Below are positions 8,417 to 16,697 of a stretch of 46,382 nt of DNA, piece by piece. Every line of letters begins with the position of its first letter. Within the stretch, counting starts at the first letter, position 1. Position numbers and translations under genes: made by a program. The notes under the pieces are model-generated. The model did not search any database, had not been told where the DNA came from, and worked only from the letters and a program-made list of their open reading frames with translations. Source of the DNA: DATGUA01 sp035301545 (GTDB lineage: Bacteria > Bacillota > Clostridia > Tissierellales > Tissierellaceae); the NCBI GenBank assembly GCA_035301545.1, contig DATGUA010000038.1, positions 1-46,382 on the forward strand. The letters are read 5' to 3'.

Positions 8417-9166
8417 TTAATCCATCTTTTCTACAGAATATTTACCTTTTAATTCATCTATTTTTGTTAGATATTTATCTTGTTGTTTTAATCTTAATAA
8501 TTGTTCATTTATTTGATTTCTAACTTCTTCAAAACTACTTTGACCTGCAGGTATTTTTTTATCTAATTCAATTACATGAAAACCGAATTCTGTTTTTACC
8601 GGTTCTGAAATAGTTCCCTCTTCCATCTTAAATGCTTCTTCCTCAAATTCTGCTACCATTTTTCCTCTTGTAAATTCTCCTAATTGTCCACCTGCTTCTT
8701 TAGATGGACAAGTTGAATATTTCTTTGCTGCCTCTTCAAATGATAATCCTTCTTCTATTTCTTTTATTGCTTCTTTAGCTTTTTCTTCAGTATCTACTAA
8801 TATATGTTTAGCCTTAACCGATTCTTCTTTTTTATATTGTTCTTTATTTTCTTCATAGTATTCCTTTATTTCTTCTTCTGTTACATTTTCATTTGCAATT
8901 AATTTATTTAAAGCATAATTCTTTAATAAATTCTTTTTTGTCTCCTCTTCTAATACTTTAAATTCATCTGTTTCATCTAATTTGTTTTCTTTCGCTTCTA
9001 AATATAATAATTGTTGATTTACTAATTCATCTACAACCTTTTGAATTCCTTCTGGTGATTGAAATTGCATAGCTACTTGTGGCCCAACATCATTTAAAAA
9101 TTGCATTACATCTTGTTCTGTAATTTCTTCCCCTTCAACTTTTGCTACTACCTTTTTTTCTGCCAT
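8417..9166 (-). CDS. Cytoplasmic parvulin-type peptidyl-prolyl isomerase
   Basis: A 249-residue SurA/PrsA-like foldase. The N-terminal part has the SurA_N-like opening VVAKVEGEEITEQDVMQFLN and a helical chaperone region. A parvulin (rotamase) domain occupies about residues 112-205: VKAKHILVDTEEKAK, FEEAAKKYSTCPS, GGQLGEFTRGKMVAEFEEEAF and TEFGFHVIELDKK are the canonical blocks. Unlike PrsA it has neither a signal peptide nor a lipobox, so it should act in the cytoplasm, probably on newly made chains. The frame extends to a GTG at 9175, but that lies in the AGGAGTG ribosome binding site; the ATG at 9166 is the start. It is followed by its own terminator. Confidence 0.9.
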   Translation of the reverse strand: MAEKKVVAKVEGEEITEQDVMQFLNDVGPQVAMQFQSPEGIQKVVDELVNQQLLYLEAKENKLDETDEFKVLEEETKKNLLKNYALNKLIANENVTEEEIKEYYEENKEQYKKEESVKAKHILVDTEEKAKEAIKEIEEGLSFEEAAKKYSTCPSKEAGGQLGEFTRGKMVAEFEEEAFKMEEGTISEPVKTEFGFHVIELDKKIPAGQSSFEEVRNQINEQLLRLKQQDKYLTKIDELKGKYSVEKMD

Positions 9167-9201
9167 TTTATCCACTCCTATTATATCTTATTATAATTAA
9201 T

Positions 9202-9236
9202 AAAAAACCTCTCAGAGAATAATATCTCTAAGAGGT
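9202..9236 (-). terminator. Terminator of the cold-shock gene
   Basis: CCTCTCAGAGA (9208-9218) and TCTCTAAGAGG (9225-9235) form an 11-base-pair stem with one mismatch, followed on the minus strand by a run of six T. Confidence 0.85.
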
Positions 9237-9246
9237 AATATATTAT

Positions 9247-9450
9247 CTACTCAATAACTGTTATATCTTCAGCTTGTAGACCTTTTTCGCCTTCTACTAC
9301 TTCAAATTCAACTTCTTGACCTTCTTCTAAAGTTTTGAATCCTTCTTTATTAATTTTTGAGAAATGAGCAAATACGTCATTTCCTTCATCAGTAGTAATA
9401 AATCCATAACCTTTTTCTGCGTTAAACCATTTTACTGTACCTTTTTGCAT
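9247..9450 (-). CDS. Cold-shock protein, CspA family
   Basis: A 67-residue single OB-fold protein that binds single-stranded RNA/DNA and acts as an RNA chaperone. It opens MQKGTVKWFNAEKGYGFI and contains RNP-1 (KGYGFIT) and RNP-2 (VFAHF), with the closing ADITV-type strand (AEDITVIE). It is full length for the family. The ATG follows a clear GGAGGT. A consensus-like promoter lies about 140 bases upstream, giving a long 5' leader as is usual for cold-shock genes, where leader folding controls translation. Confidence 0.95.
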   Translation of the reverse strand: MQKGTVKWFNAEKGYGFITTDEGNDVFAHFSKINKEGFKTLEEGQEVEFEVVEGEKGLQAEDITVIE

Positions 9451-9587
9451 GTATATACCTCCGAATTTTTATTTCTTTAATTCTCTGTAAAAACACAACA
9501 AATAAAAATTTCTTATACATGTGTCTAATAAAATGCCACAGAAATTCTTGTTATTATCTTTTACTTCTGAATTAAAGTTACATTTAC

Positions 9588-9616
9588 ATAATAACACTAA
9601 TATTTGGATAATGCAA
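9588..9616 (-). promoter_or_regulatory. Promoter of the cold-shock gene with long leader
   Basis: On the minus strand TTGCAT (9611-9616), a 17-base spacer, and TATTAT (9588-9593). The predicted leader to the ATG at 9450 is about 130 bases, AT-rich, and a candidate thermosensitive 5' UTR. Confidence 0.65.
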
Positions 9617-9646
9617 GGAAAATTAAGCTTTAAAATAAATATCTTT

Positions 9647-11503
9647 TTATTCAGCTTTTACAGGAATATCAGATAGTAATCCTATTTTTTCCCATTGTAA
9701 ACCTCTAACTACATTTGAATCCCAATAGCTAACTCTATCATTAACAGCTGTCAATCTAAATCTATAATGTGTAGGTGCTACTACAGCTTCGTCACGCATG
9801 TATTTCTGCCAGTCATGATATGCTTCTACCATATAATCATCATCTAAACCATCTTCACCTACTCCATCTTCAGATGCTATGGCTTCTAGTAAATCATCAT
9901 TTTCTTCTGATGCAAATCTTGGATAATTAAATGCAGCTACTCTTCCATATAATCCTGATGGATCTGGATTAGAACCAGTACCCCAAGCTCCCATGTACAT
10001 GTCTATATCTTCGTTATCTTCTTCAACCATATCATAGAAAGCATTTACATCTACTAATCTACCATTTTGTAGTACTACATCAAGTCCTATCTCATTCCAA
10101 GTTTGAATATAAAATTCAGCTAATGGTTCAGCTATGTCTCCTCCTGACATTGAAAGAAGATTAATTTGAAGTTCATTTCCATCTGGATCTAATCTAAACT
10201 TTTCATCTTCATCATATTCATATCCAGCTTCGTCTAAAATTTCTTCAGCTTTTTCAGGATTATATTCATATCCCTCTAAGTCTTCATTCCAGAAATTAAG
10301 ATGATATGGTGTAATTAAAGAGTTTGCAGGTATTCTTAAATCATTATAGAATACTTCTGCTACTTCTTCATTATTCATAGAATATGCAATTGCTTTTCTC
10401 AATTCTACATCTGCCATCTTCATATCTTCGTCTACTTCAACTTCTTTTTTATCAGCATTCCATTTACCATGTTTAAATCCTATATATCCATAAGCATTAT
10501 CCATTCTTGATACTAATTCAATATTACTTAAGTCTTTGTAGTCTGGATAATGATCTACATTAATTTTATCTACAATATCAAATTCTCCAGAACTTAATGA
10601 TTCTACTATAGTATCTGGATTTGTTCTCTTATAAACGATTTTATCAACCTTTGGCTCTTCTCCAAACCAATGTGGATTAGGCTCATATTCTACAGACTCT
10701 CCTGGTACTATCTCCGACATTACAAAAGGTCCATAAGATAATGGTTCTTTTCTAACACGATCGTGAGATTCTAATTCATCTATAGGTATATCTTCTAGAT
10801 AATGTTTTGGTTCAGCTTGGTAGGTAAGTCCTGCACCCCAAAGTATACCAGGATAATATTCTTTAAAAGTTACTTCTAATGTTTTTTCATCTATTTTATT
10901 AAGTCCAGAAATAGTATCTTCTTCACCATCGTGATATTCTTCCATTCCTACAACATTTCTATAATCACTATCATATCTTACACCTGTGTAATCTTCATGT
11001 CCTATAGATTCATAAACAAATATTAAATCATCAGCAGTTACTGGTTCTCCATCAGACCAAGTTAAATCTTCATCAATTTTATAAGTTGCTGTTTTTTCAT
11101 CTTTATCAAATTCAACATCTGCATAACCGCCATCTACAATTTCAATGTCTTCACCTTTCCCCAAAAATGTACCCCACATTGGATCCATTAAATCAGCATC
11201 AACAGCATTTTCATACAAGAATGAGTTAAATATTCCCTCAAATGGTGCTTCTGACACTAATGCTACATTAAGTGTCCCACCAACTGTTTCTCCTTCTCTT
11301 TCTATCAGGTCTGTATAAGGTAGTTCTATATCTCCTACCATTACCTTCTCTTCTGCTTTATCTTCAACCTCACCATTATCTTCAACTTCTACATTGTCCT
11401 CACCATCTGTATCTGTCTTTGGTGTCTCACTACCACCACATGCTGTTAACAGCAATGCAAATACTAGCATTAATGGAACTCCAACTTTCCAAATTCTTTT
11501 CAT
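9647..11503 (-). CDS. oppA: Peptide ABC transporter substrate-binding lipoprotein
   Basis: The extracellular receptor of the oligopeptide importer encoded just upstream. It has 618 residues and belongs to family 5 (SBP_bac_5). The N-terminus is a lipoprotein signal with lipobox LLTACGG (lipidated Cys22), followed by a very acidic linker. The body contains the family landmarks: DLTWSDGEPVTADDLIFVYES near residues 150-175, and ELRKAIAYSMNNEEVAEVFYN near 370. The C-terminal lobe has WEKIGLLSDI near the end. Its high Asp/Glu content is notable. It is the last gene of the operon, after oppC. The true ligand (oligopeptide, dipeptide, nickel chelate) cannot be told from sequence. Start: ATG after AGGGAGGAA. 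Confidence 0.9.
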   Translation of the reverse strand: MKRIWKVGVPLMLVFALLLTACGGSETPKTDTDGEDNVEVEDNGEVEDKAEEKVMVGDIELPYTDLIEREGETVGGTLNVALVSEAPFEGIFNSFLYENAVDADLMDPMWGTFLGKGEDIEIVDGGYADVEFDKDEKTATYKIDEDLTWSDGEPVTADDLIFVYESIGHEDYTGVRYDSDYRNVVGMEEYHDGEEDTISGLNKIDEKTLEVTFKEYYPGILWGAGLTYQAEPKHYLEDIPIDELESHDRVRKEPLSYGPFVMSEIVPGESVEYEPNPHWFGEEPKVDKIVYKRTNPDTIVESLSSGEFDIVDKINVDHYPDYKDLSNIELVSRMDNAYGYIGFKHGKWNADKKEVEVDEDMKMADVELRKAIAYSMNNEEVAEVFYNDLRIPANSLITPYHLNFWNEDLEGYEYNPEKAEEILDEAGYEYDEDEKFRLDPDGNELQINLLSMSGGDIAEPLAEFYIQTWNEIGLDVVLQNGRLVDVNAFYDMVEEDNEDIDMYMGAWGTGSNPDPSGLYGRVAAFNYPRFASEENDDLLEAIASEDGVGEDGLDDDYMVEAYHDWQKYMRDEAVVAPTHYRFRLTAVNDRVSYWDSNVVRGLQWEKIGLLSDIPVKAE

Positions 11504-11522
11504 TTTTATTCCTCCCTTTTTA

Positions 11523-12455
11523 TTATCCTAATCTTTGCTTTGCGTCAGATGCCCTTCTAAAGGCCTGCCCGACGTAATTTATACACAACATCATTACTAA
11601 TATTAATAATGATGCAGGTAGCCATAGCCATAATTTCCCTGACATTGCACCTGGAGTTCTAGCATAGGAAACTAAAGTTCCTAATGAAGGTGTAGCTGGA
11701 GGTAAACCAAATCCTAAAAAGGACAAACCAGTCTCAATGCCAATATTACCAGCAAAACTTAATATTAAATCAACAATAATAATAGAGCTAATATTTGGTA
11801 AAATCCCACCATACATAATTCTAATATCATTTGTCCCCATTATCTTGGAAGCATTTACATAGTCTTTTCTACCTTCTGATAATGATTTACTCCTTACTAG
11901 TCTAGTCATACGTACCCAATAAAATATACTCATGATAAATACAAAATGCCACATGGTATATTTAGGAATAACTACTACAAAAGTAATTATGAGGAGGGTA
12001 GTAGGCAATACAGATATAAAGTCAGCTATTCTCATTATTATATTATCAACTTTTCCTCCATAAAATCCTACAAGCAGTCCAATTATCATGCCTATTCCTG
12101 ATGTTAATAAGGTAACGGCAAACCCTATTATAATCGAGTTTCTACCACCTATTAATAATTGTCCTACTATAGACCTACCACCTATATCTGCCCCTAAAAT
12201 AAAATCTTTTCCTGGTTCTGCATATTTAGATTTTAAATTGATTTTCATAACCTCATCTTGGTTTAATATAGCTGAACCAATCAATACAGTAGCAAATATA
12301 GCGATTAATAAAATCAAACAAATTGTAGCTAGTTTATCCATCTTAAACTCTCTTTTCAAGACTTTCCAAAAAGATGGAATATGACTTAGTTCTTTTAAAG
12401 TTTCCTCATCTATTCTAGAGGCAACATTTTTTACATCAATTTCTCTTTCTCTCAT
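11523..12455 (-). CDS. oppC: Peptide ABC transporter permease, OppC type
   Basis: The second membrane subunit of the importer, 310 residues. After a cytoplasmic N-terminal segment of about 40 residues there is one helix, the extracellular loop with FILGADIGGRSIVGQLLIGGRNS, and then five helices. The EAA loop, which docks on the ATPases, is visible as YVNASKIMGTNDIRIMYGGILPN. The region ETGLSFLGFGLPPATPSLGTLV is diagnostic of OppC/DppC. It lies 15 bases after oppB, and the ATG follows AGGAGGT. Confidence 0.92.
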   Translation of the reverse strand: MREREIDVKNVASRIDEETLKELSHIPSFWKVLKREFKMDKLATICLILLIAIFATVLIGSAILNQDEVMKINLKSKYAEPGKDFILGADIGGRSIVGQLLIGGRNSIIIGFAVTLLTSGIGMIIGLLVGFYGGKVDNIIMRIADFISVLPTTLLIITFVVVIPKYTMWHFVFIMSIFYWVRMTRLVRSKSLSEGRKDYVNASKIMGTNDIRIMYGGILPNISSIIIVDLILSFAGNIGIETGLSFLGFGLPPATPSLGTLVSYARTPGAMSGKLWLWLPASLLILVMMLCINYVGQAFRRASDAKQRLG

Positions 12456-12470
12456 AATTGTTACCTCCTT

Positions 12471-13436
12471 TTAATCAATTCTTATTCTTGGATCTACAAT
12501 AGCCATTATTATATCTGACAATAAACTACCTAATAAAGTTAAAAATCCAAATAATAGAACCAAGGCATTCATCACTGAATAATCTCTAGCATTAATTGAT
12601 GTAATAAATAACTCTCCCATTCCAGGATAACTAAATATAGTTTCGATAAAAACCGAACCACTTAAAAGTCCAGTTATTGTAAATCCAAAAAATGCTGCTA
12701 TAGGTAATAGTGAGTTTCTAAATATATGATTAGTGTAGACTTTATTGGTAGGTATTCCTTTACTTCTAGCTGTCTTTACATAATCTTGACTCTTAGCATC
12801 AATTACCTCATTTCTAAGATATTGTATAGTTGTTGTAGTTCCTAAAATCGCCGCTGTAATCGCAGGTAAGATCATATGGTATAATTTACTACGATAATAG
12901 GCTAATGTTCCCTTTACTACTCCTAATTCGACAGATCCTGTGGTAGGAAACCATTGTAACCTATATCCAAATATTAATAAAAATAATAATCCTAAGACAA
13001 ATGTGGGTATAGCAAAGCTGATAAAGTTATATATGATTACACCTTTATCAAAAGTTGAATTTTGATATCGCCCAGCATATATTCCTAAGGGTACAGCTAT
13101 TAAATATGTTAGAATTAAAGTTAATAAGGATAAACCTATAGTATTTAGAGCTCTATCTCCAATTAAGTCAGCAACAGGGACTTTATGCGTGTATGATTTT
13201 CCAAAATCTCTGTCCCTAAATATCCTTACAATCCAATTTTTATATTGTATATGAATTGGTTCGTTTAATCCTTCCTTTTCTCTAATCTCCTCTATAACTT
13301 GAGGATCCATATCTGGAGTTATTAACCCTGTGAAAGGATCTCCTGGCATTAATTGTCCAAATACAAAAACTATTACACTCAATATAACTAATTGAGGTAT
13401 CATTAATAGTACTCTACGTAATACTGTTTTCCACAT
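12471..13436 (-). CDS. oppB: Peptide ABC transporter permease, OppB type
   Basis: The first membrane subunit of the importer, 321 residues. The N-terminal helix (VLLMIPQLVILSVIVFVFG) is followed by the OppB-typical motif MPGDPF. Five more helices follow, and the EAA loop YVKTARSKGIPTNKVYTNHIFRN. The closing part includes GSVFIETIFSYPGMGELF. The frame begins at an ATG at 13445 that abuts AAGGAGG, so the ATG at 13436 with nine-base spacing is preferred. Even so it overlaps the end of oppF by 23 bases, indicating translational coupling. Confidence 0.92.
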   Translation of the reverse strand: MWKTVLRRVLLMIPQLVILSVIVFVFGQLMPGDPFTGLITPDMDPQVIEEIREKEGLNEPIHIQYKNWIVRIFRDRDFGKSYTHKVPVADLIGDRALNTIGLSLLTLILTYLIAVPLGIYAGRYQNSTFDKGVIIYNFISFAIPTFVLGLLFLLIFGYRLQWFPTTGSVELGVVKGTLAYYRSKLYHMILPAITAAILGTTTTIQYLRNEVIDAKSQDYVKTARSKGIPTNKVYTNHIFRNSLLPIAAFFGFTITGLLSGSVFIETIFSYPGMGELFITSINARDYSVMNALVLLFGFLTLLGSLLSDIIMAIVDPRIRID

Positions 13437-14379
13437 TGTTAACATCCTCCTTATTCCCTATTGCCACATGGTGAGTATCAGAAATTTGAACTAAGTCAAA
13501 AACTTTACCATTTTCATCATAAAATATATGTTCATTTTCTAGAAATTCTTGCTCAACTCTGATTCTATTTTCTCGAATTTCCTCTCTATTTTTAGTATCA
13601 ATTTCTGGTATAGCTGCAATTAATCTTTTAGTATAAATATGTTGAGGATTATTATATATATCATCCCTAGTCCCTGTTTCTACAAATCTTCCCTTATGCA
13701 TGATATAGATATAATCACACATATATTTTACTACACCTAAATCATGGGCTATAAAAAGATAACTCAGATCAAAATCTTTTTGTATTTCTTTCAAGAAATT
13801 TAAAACCTGTGCTTGAACAGATAAATCAAGTGCAGAAACTGGTTCATCAGCAACAATAAGTTTTGGATTTAATGATACAGCTCTTGCTACTCCTATCCTT
13901 TGTCTTTGTCCTCCTGAAAATTCATGAGGATATTTATATAAAGAATCTAGTGGTATTCCTACTATGTCTAATAATTCTATAATTCTTTCTAATTCTTCTC
14001 GTTTATTTAATTTTTCATAATTTCTAATAGGTTCAGCTATAATATCTCTAATTCTCTTTTTAGGATCTAAACTTGATAAGACATCTTGAAATATCATTTG
14101 GACTTCTTTATTATATCCTAATTTCTTCCTACGTCGCTTTGTATTTACCTGTTCTCCATTATATAAAATTCTTCCATCTGTTGGTTCCTCTAAACCTACT
14201 ATAGCTTTTCCAATAGTAGATTTCCCAGAGCCTGATTCTCCTATAAGTCCATAAGTTTTTCCTTTGCCAATTGATAAGCTAATATCATCAACTGCATAAA
14301 CATAGTCTTGGATAGTATTAAAAAATCCACCTCTAATAGGAAAATGTACTTTTAAATTCTTTATCTCTAAGAAACTCAT
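13414..14379 (-). CDS. oppF: Peptide ABC transporter ATPase, OppF type
   Basis: One of two nucleotide-binding subunits, 321 residues. Walker A is GESGSGKST, the signature FSGGQRQRIGVARA, and Walker B LIVADEPVSALD followed by the H-loop FIAHDLG. The N-terminal LKVHFPIRGGFF is characteristic of OppF/DppF. The C-terminal region is the oligopeptide-type extension of about 60 residues. Its ATG directly follows the oppD stop codon, so the two ATPases are made in equal amounts. No Cys-rich cluster is present in its tail. Confidence 0.92.
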   Translation of the reverse strand: MSFLEIKNLKVHFPIRGGFFNTIQDYVYAVDDISLSIGKGKTYGLIGESGSGKSTIGKAIVGLEEPTDGRILYNGEQVNTKRRRKKLGYNKEVQMIFQDVLSSLDPKKRIRDIIAEPIRNYEKLNKREELERIIELLDIVGIPLDSLYKYPHEFSGGQRQRIGVARAVSLNPKLIVADEPVSALDLSVQAQVLNFLKEIQKDFDLSYLFIAHDLGVVKYMCDYIYIMHKGRFVETGTRDDIYNNPQHIYTKRLIAAIPEIDTKNREEIRENRIRVEQEFLENEHIFYDENGKVFDLVQISDTHHVAIGNKEDVNNVENSIT

Positions 14380-15381
14380 TTAACCCCCTCCTTCATCCTT
14401 AAAGTTAAAATGCTCCCAGCAAGTACATCTTACAAGGTGATTGTCTTTAACTTCATGGAGTTTCGGATTTTCCTCATGTTTTGATTCTGAGATCCATGGA
14501 ATTCTTGGTGCAAAACGGCATCCATTTCTAGGTAATTCCTGTAATGATGGTACCTTGCCTTCAATAACATGTAAACTTTCATCCATTAAATCAGTTTGTG
14601 GTATTGACTGTAATAAAGACCTAGTATAAGGATGTAGAGGATTATTAAAAAGTTCTCCAGCTTCGGCAATTTCTACAAATTGTCCAGCATACATTACAGC
14701 CACTTTATCTGCCATCTGGGCTACTACACCTAAATCATGAGTAATAAATATAATTCCAGCACTAATTTCATCCTGAAGTTCTGATAATAGGTCTAGTATC
14801 TGAGCCTGTATTGTAACATCTAAAGCAGTAGTTGGTTCATCTGCTATTATAATATTTGGTTTAGAAGAAAGGGCGATAGCTATCAGAACTCTTTGACGCA
14901 TACCTCCTGATAACTCATGTGGAAATTGATTAGCAGTCCTTTTAGGATTAACTATCCCTACTTGATCTAGTAGTTCTAACACTTTTTTGTTTCTTTCTTC
15001 CTTATTTAAATTAGTATGATAGATTAATGATTCTTCTATTTGTTTTCCTATCCTTTGTAACGGATTTAAAGATGCTAAAGGGTCTTGGAATATAAATCCA
15101 ATTTCACTTCCTCTAATCTTATTAAATTCCTTCTCAGAATATTCCACAACATTTTTACCATTGTATGATATTTCTCCAGTCACCCTAGTATTATTCCTAT
15201 CATGTAGACCTACTATAGAATTAGCAATAGTACTTTTCCCACACCCGGATTCACCTACTATTGCTAATAATTCATTTTTATATAAGGAGAATGATACTCC
15301 GTCAACTGCATCAAAGTACTTATCTTTAAATCTAAAACCTGTGTGTAAATTACTAACCTCTAAAATTTTCTCATCTCTCAT
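14380..15381 (-). CDS. oppD: Peptide ABC transporter ATPase, OppD type
   Basis: The other nucleotide-binding subunit, about 333 residues, and the first gene of the operon. Walker A is GESGCGKST, the signature LSGGMRQRVLIA, and Walker B IIADEPTTALD with H-loop FITHDLG. The C-terminal oligopeptide/dipeptide extension is present (NGCRFAPRIPW). In many OppD-like proteins this tail has four cysteines that can bind an Fe-S cluster; here the second and third positions look replaced by Ile and Lys, leaving Cys in CRF and in the CTC near the end. The ATG at 15390 touches AGAGAGG, so the ATG at 15381 is the likelier start. Confidence 0.9.
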   Translation of the reverse strand: MRDEKILEVSNLHTGFRFKDKYFDAVDGVSFSLYKNELLAIVGESGCGKSTIANSIVGLHDRNNTRVTGEISYNGKNVVEYSEKEFNKIRGSEIGFIFQDPLASLNPLQRIGKQIEESLIYHTNLNKEERNKKVLELLDQVGIVNPKRTANQFPHELSGGMRQRVLIAIALSSKPNIIIADEPTTALDVTIQAQILDLLSELQDEISAGIIFITHDLGVVAQMADKVAVMYAGQFVEIAEAGELFNNPLHPYTRSLLQSIPQTDLMDESLHVIEGKVPSLQELPRNGCRFAPRIPWISESKHEENPKLHEVKDNHLVRCTCWEHFNFKDEGGG

Positions 15382-15521
15382 TTCCCACATCCTCTCTTAG
15401 ATTAATATTTTTAAATAATTATACTATCTATATTAATTTCATCTATACTCTATTACAGTTTTTATATATCCTAATATAAAAACATTAGACTTTTCTCTAT
15501 TAATATATTAATGTGGGCTGT

Positions 15522-15550
15522 CTTATATACCAATATTATTAATACATCAA
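15522..15550 (-). promoter_or_regulatory. Probable opp operon promoter
   Basis: On the minus strand TTGATG (15545-15550), a 17-base spacer, and TATAAG (15522-15527), about 140 bases before oppD. The leader between them has only weak hairpins and no recognisable T-box or riboswitch. Confidence 0.5.
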
Positions 15551-15612
15551 TAATAAAAAGTCTTATGATATACTTAAATCTCCTATCACAAATACTATCG
15601 AGCCACAATAAT

Positions 15613-15659
15613 AAGATATAAAAAAACCTCATCAATTGATGAGGCTTTTTTTATATCTT
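15613..15659. terminator. Terminator of the thioesterase gene
   Basis: CCTCATCAA/TTGATGAGG (15627-15644) flanked by A and T runs and further complementary AAGATATA/TATATCTT. It overlaps the thioesterase stop codon and insulates the opp promoter. Confidence 0.88.
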
Positions 15660-16397
15660 ATTCCATATTGTTCTTGCTAGAGTTCTTATTTCTCCACTTT
15701 CTTTGTTTACTATTTTATGATTAAAAACTACTTTATCTTCTGAGTAAGTTCCTTCATCTCTATGAGATAGAACTGTCTCTCCATATATTGATTCTTGTTT
15801 ATAAATAATTTCAAATTCATTTAAAAAATACCCTTCTTCAAAATTAACTGGTATAGTTTCTAATATCCATTCTAAATAATTAGAATTATTTACATGATTA
15901 TTATAATCTATATCTGATTTTCTAATATAGAGATCTATAGTGTCTTCTATTTCTAAGACCTCTTTTAAATCCTGAAAATCATCAAACACTTTCTCATCTA
16001 TCAAATTATAAATTTCACCAAATTTTTCTGGAATTCTAACAGGTCTCTTTCTCTTAGTATCTAAAAATATCCATAGAGATCTTGCTCTTCCTATCTCTTC
16101 CATATTAACATCATATATTACAAATTCTCTATAAGCATAAAACTTATAAAAATTTGATGCCCATGTTTCTACTATAATTTTATCTTTTACTTTTGGATAA
16201 TAATCCATCCTTACTTTCCATTTATATAGTATCCAAGCCCAATTGTTTCTTCTCATTTCATCCATTCCTATATTCTGGTCTTCACTATGTAATTCTGACG
16301 TCTCTCCTAAGTATCTAATAATTGAAATAGGTTTTACTTCTCCATATTTGTTACTTTCATAAAAAGGAATTACAAATTCTGCCTTAAATTTTTTCAT
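15651..16397 (-). CDS. Acyl-ACP thioesterase (FatA/FatB-like)
   Basis: A double-hotdog thioesterase of 248 residues that hydrolyses acyl-acyl carrier protein to release free fatty acids in the cytoplasm. The first hotdog contains NNWAWILYKWKVRMDYYPK and the conserved WASNFYKFYAYREF. The second contains the catalytic-type segment DIDYNNHVNNSNYLEWILE with Asn and His, followed by FEIIYKQES. This is the bacterial arrangement of the plant FAT family. Members are common in anaerobic Firmicutes, where they may tune membrane composition. The gene is monocistronic. Start: ATG after GGAAGGG. Confidence 0.88.
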   Translation of the reverse strand: MKKFKAEFVIPFYESNKYGEVKPISIIRYLGETSELHSEDQNIGMDEMRRNNWAWILYKWKVRMDYYPKVKDKIIVETWASNFYKFYAYREFVIYDVNMEEIGRARSLWIFLDTKRKRPVRIPEKFGEIYNLIDEKVFDDFQDLKEVLEIEDTIDLYIRKSDIDYNNHVNNSNYLEWILETIPVNFEEGYFLNEFEIIYKQESIYGETVLSHRDEGTYSEDKVVFNHKIVNKESGEIRTLARTIWNKI

Positions 16398-16433
16398 ATT
16401 CCCTTCCTCCTCTTAAAAATAATTATATAAATC

Positions 16434-16631
16434 TTATCTTGGTTTCAAACTATATTTTAATGCAGTTCTATATTTTCTAGAGTATATAATAGATACTATC
16501 ACAATTAATAGTCCTGATAAAGGTAAAATTAGTCATATACCATCTATTCCTATTATCTTAGGTAGTATAAACAAAATCATTATTATAAAACCAAATTCTC
16601 TAGATAGAGAAATAATTAAAGATATTTTAGC
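16434..16631 (-). pseudogene. C-terminal remnant of a MATE exporter
   Basis: The minus strand preserves one frame that reads like the last 65 or so residues of a MATE-family drug/sodium antiporter: AKISLIISLSREFGFII, then ILPKIIGIDGI-x-LILPLSG, then a closing helix and the basic tail SRKYRTALKYSLKPR. The position x, tryptophan in the family (GIDGIW), is TGA here. The frame is preceded by TAG, and the remaining roughly 390 residues of a MATE protein are absent, as ftsH and its terminator lie directly upstream. It is therefore a deletion remnant. I do not read this TGA as selenocysteine: the family residue is Trp, no hairpin follows, and no start is available. Confidence 0.75.
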
Positions 16632-16672
16632 CTATTCTTAGGTATAGATATCTTTTTATAATTTAATATTAT

Positions 16673-16697
16673 AAAAAGCACTATAATAGTGCTTTTT
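16673..16697 (-). terminator. ftsH terminator
   Basis: AGCACTAT/ATAGTGCT (16677-16684 and 16686-16693) flanked by A5 and T5, overlapping the ftsH stop codon. It closes the RND-tetR-ftsH transcription unit. Confidence 0.88.

Noticed and set aside
9451..9587. Hidden small gene upstream of the cold-shock gene
   Set aside because: No open frame with a ribosome binding site; better explained as the long leader of the cold-shock message.
16540..16550. TGA in the MATE remnant as selenocysteine
   Set aside because: The family residue is Trp, there is no start codon or ribosome binding site, most of the gene is missing and no suitable hairpin follows.
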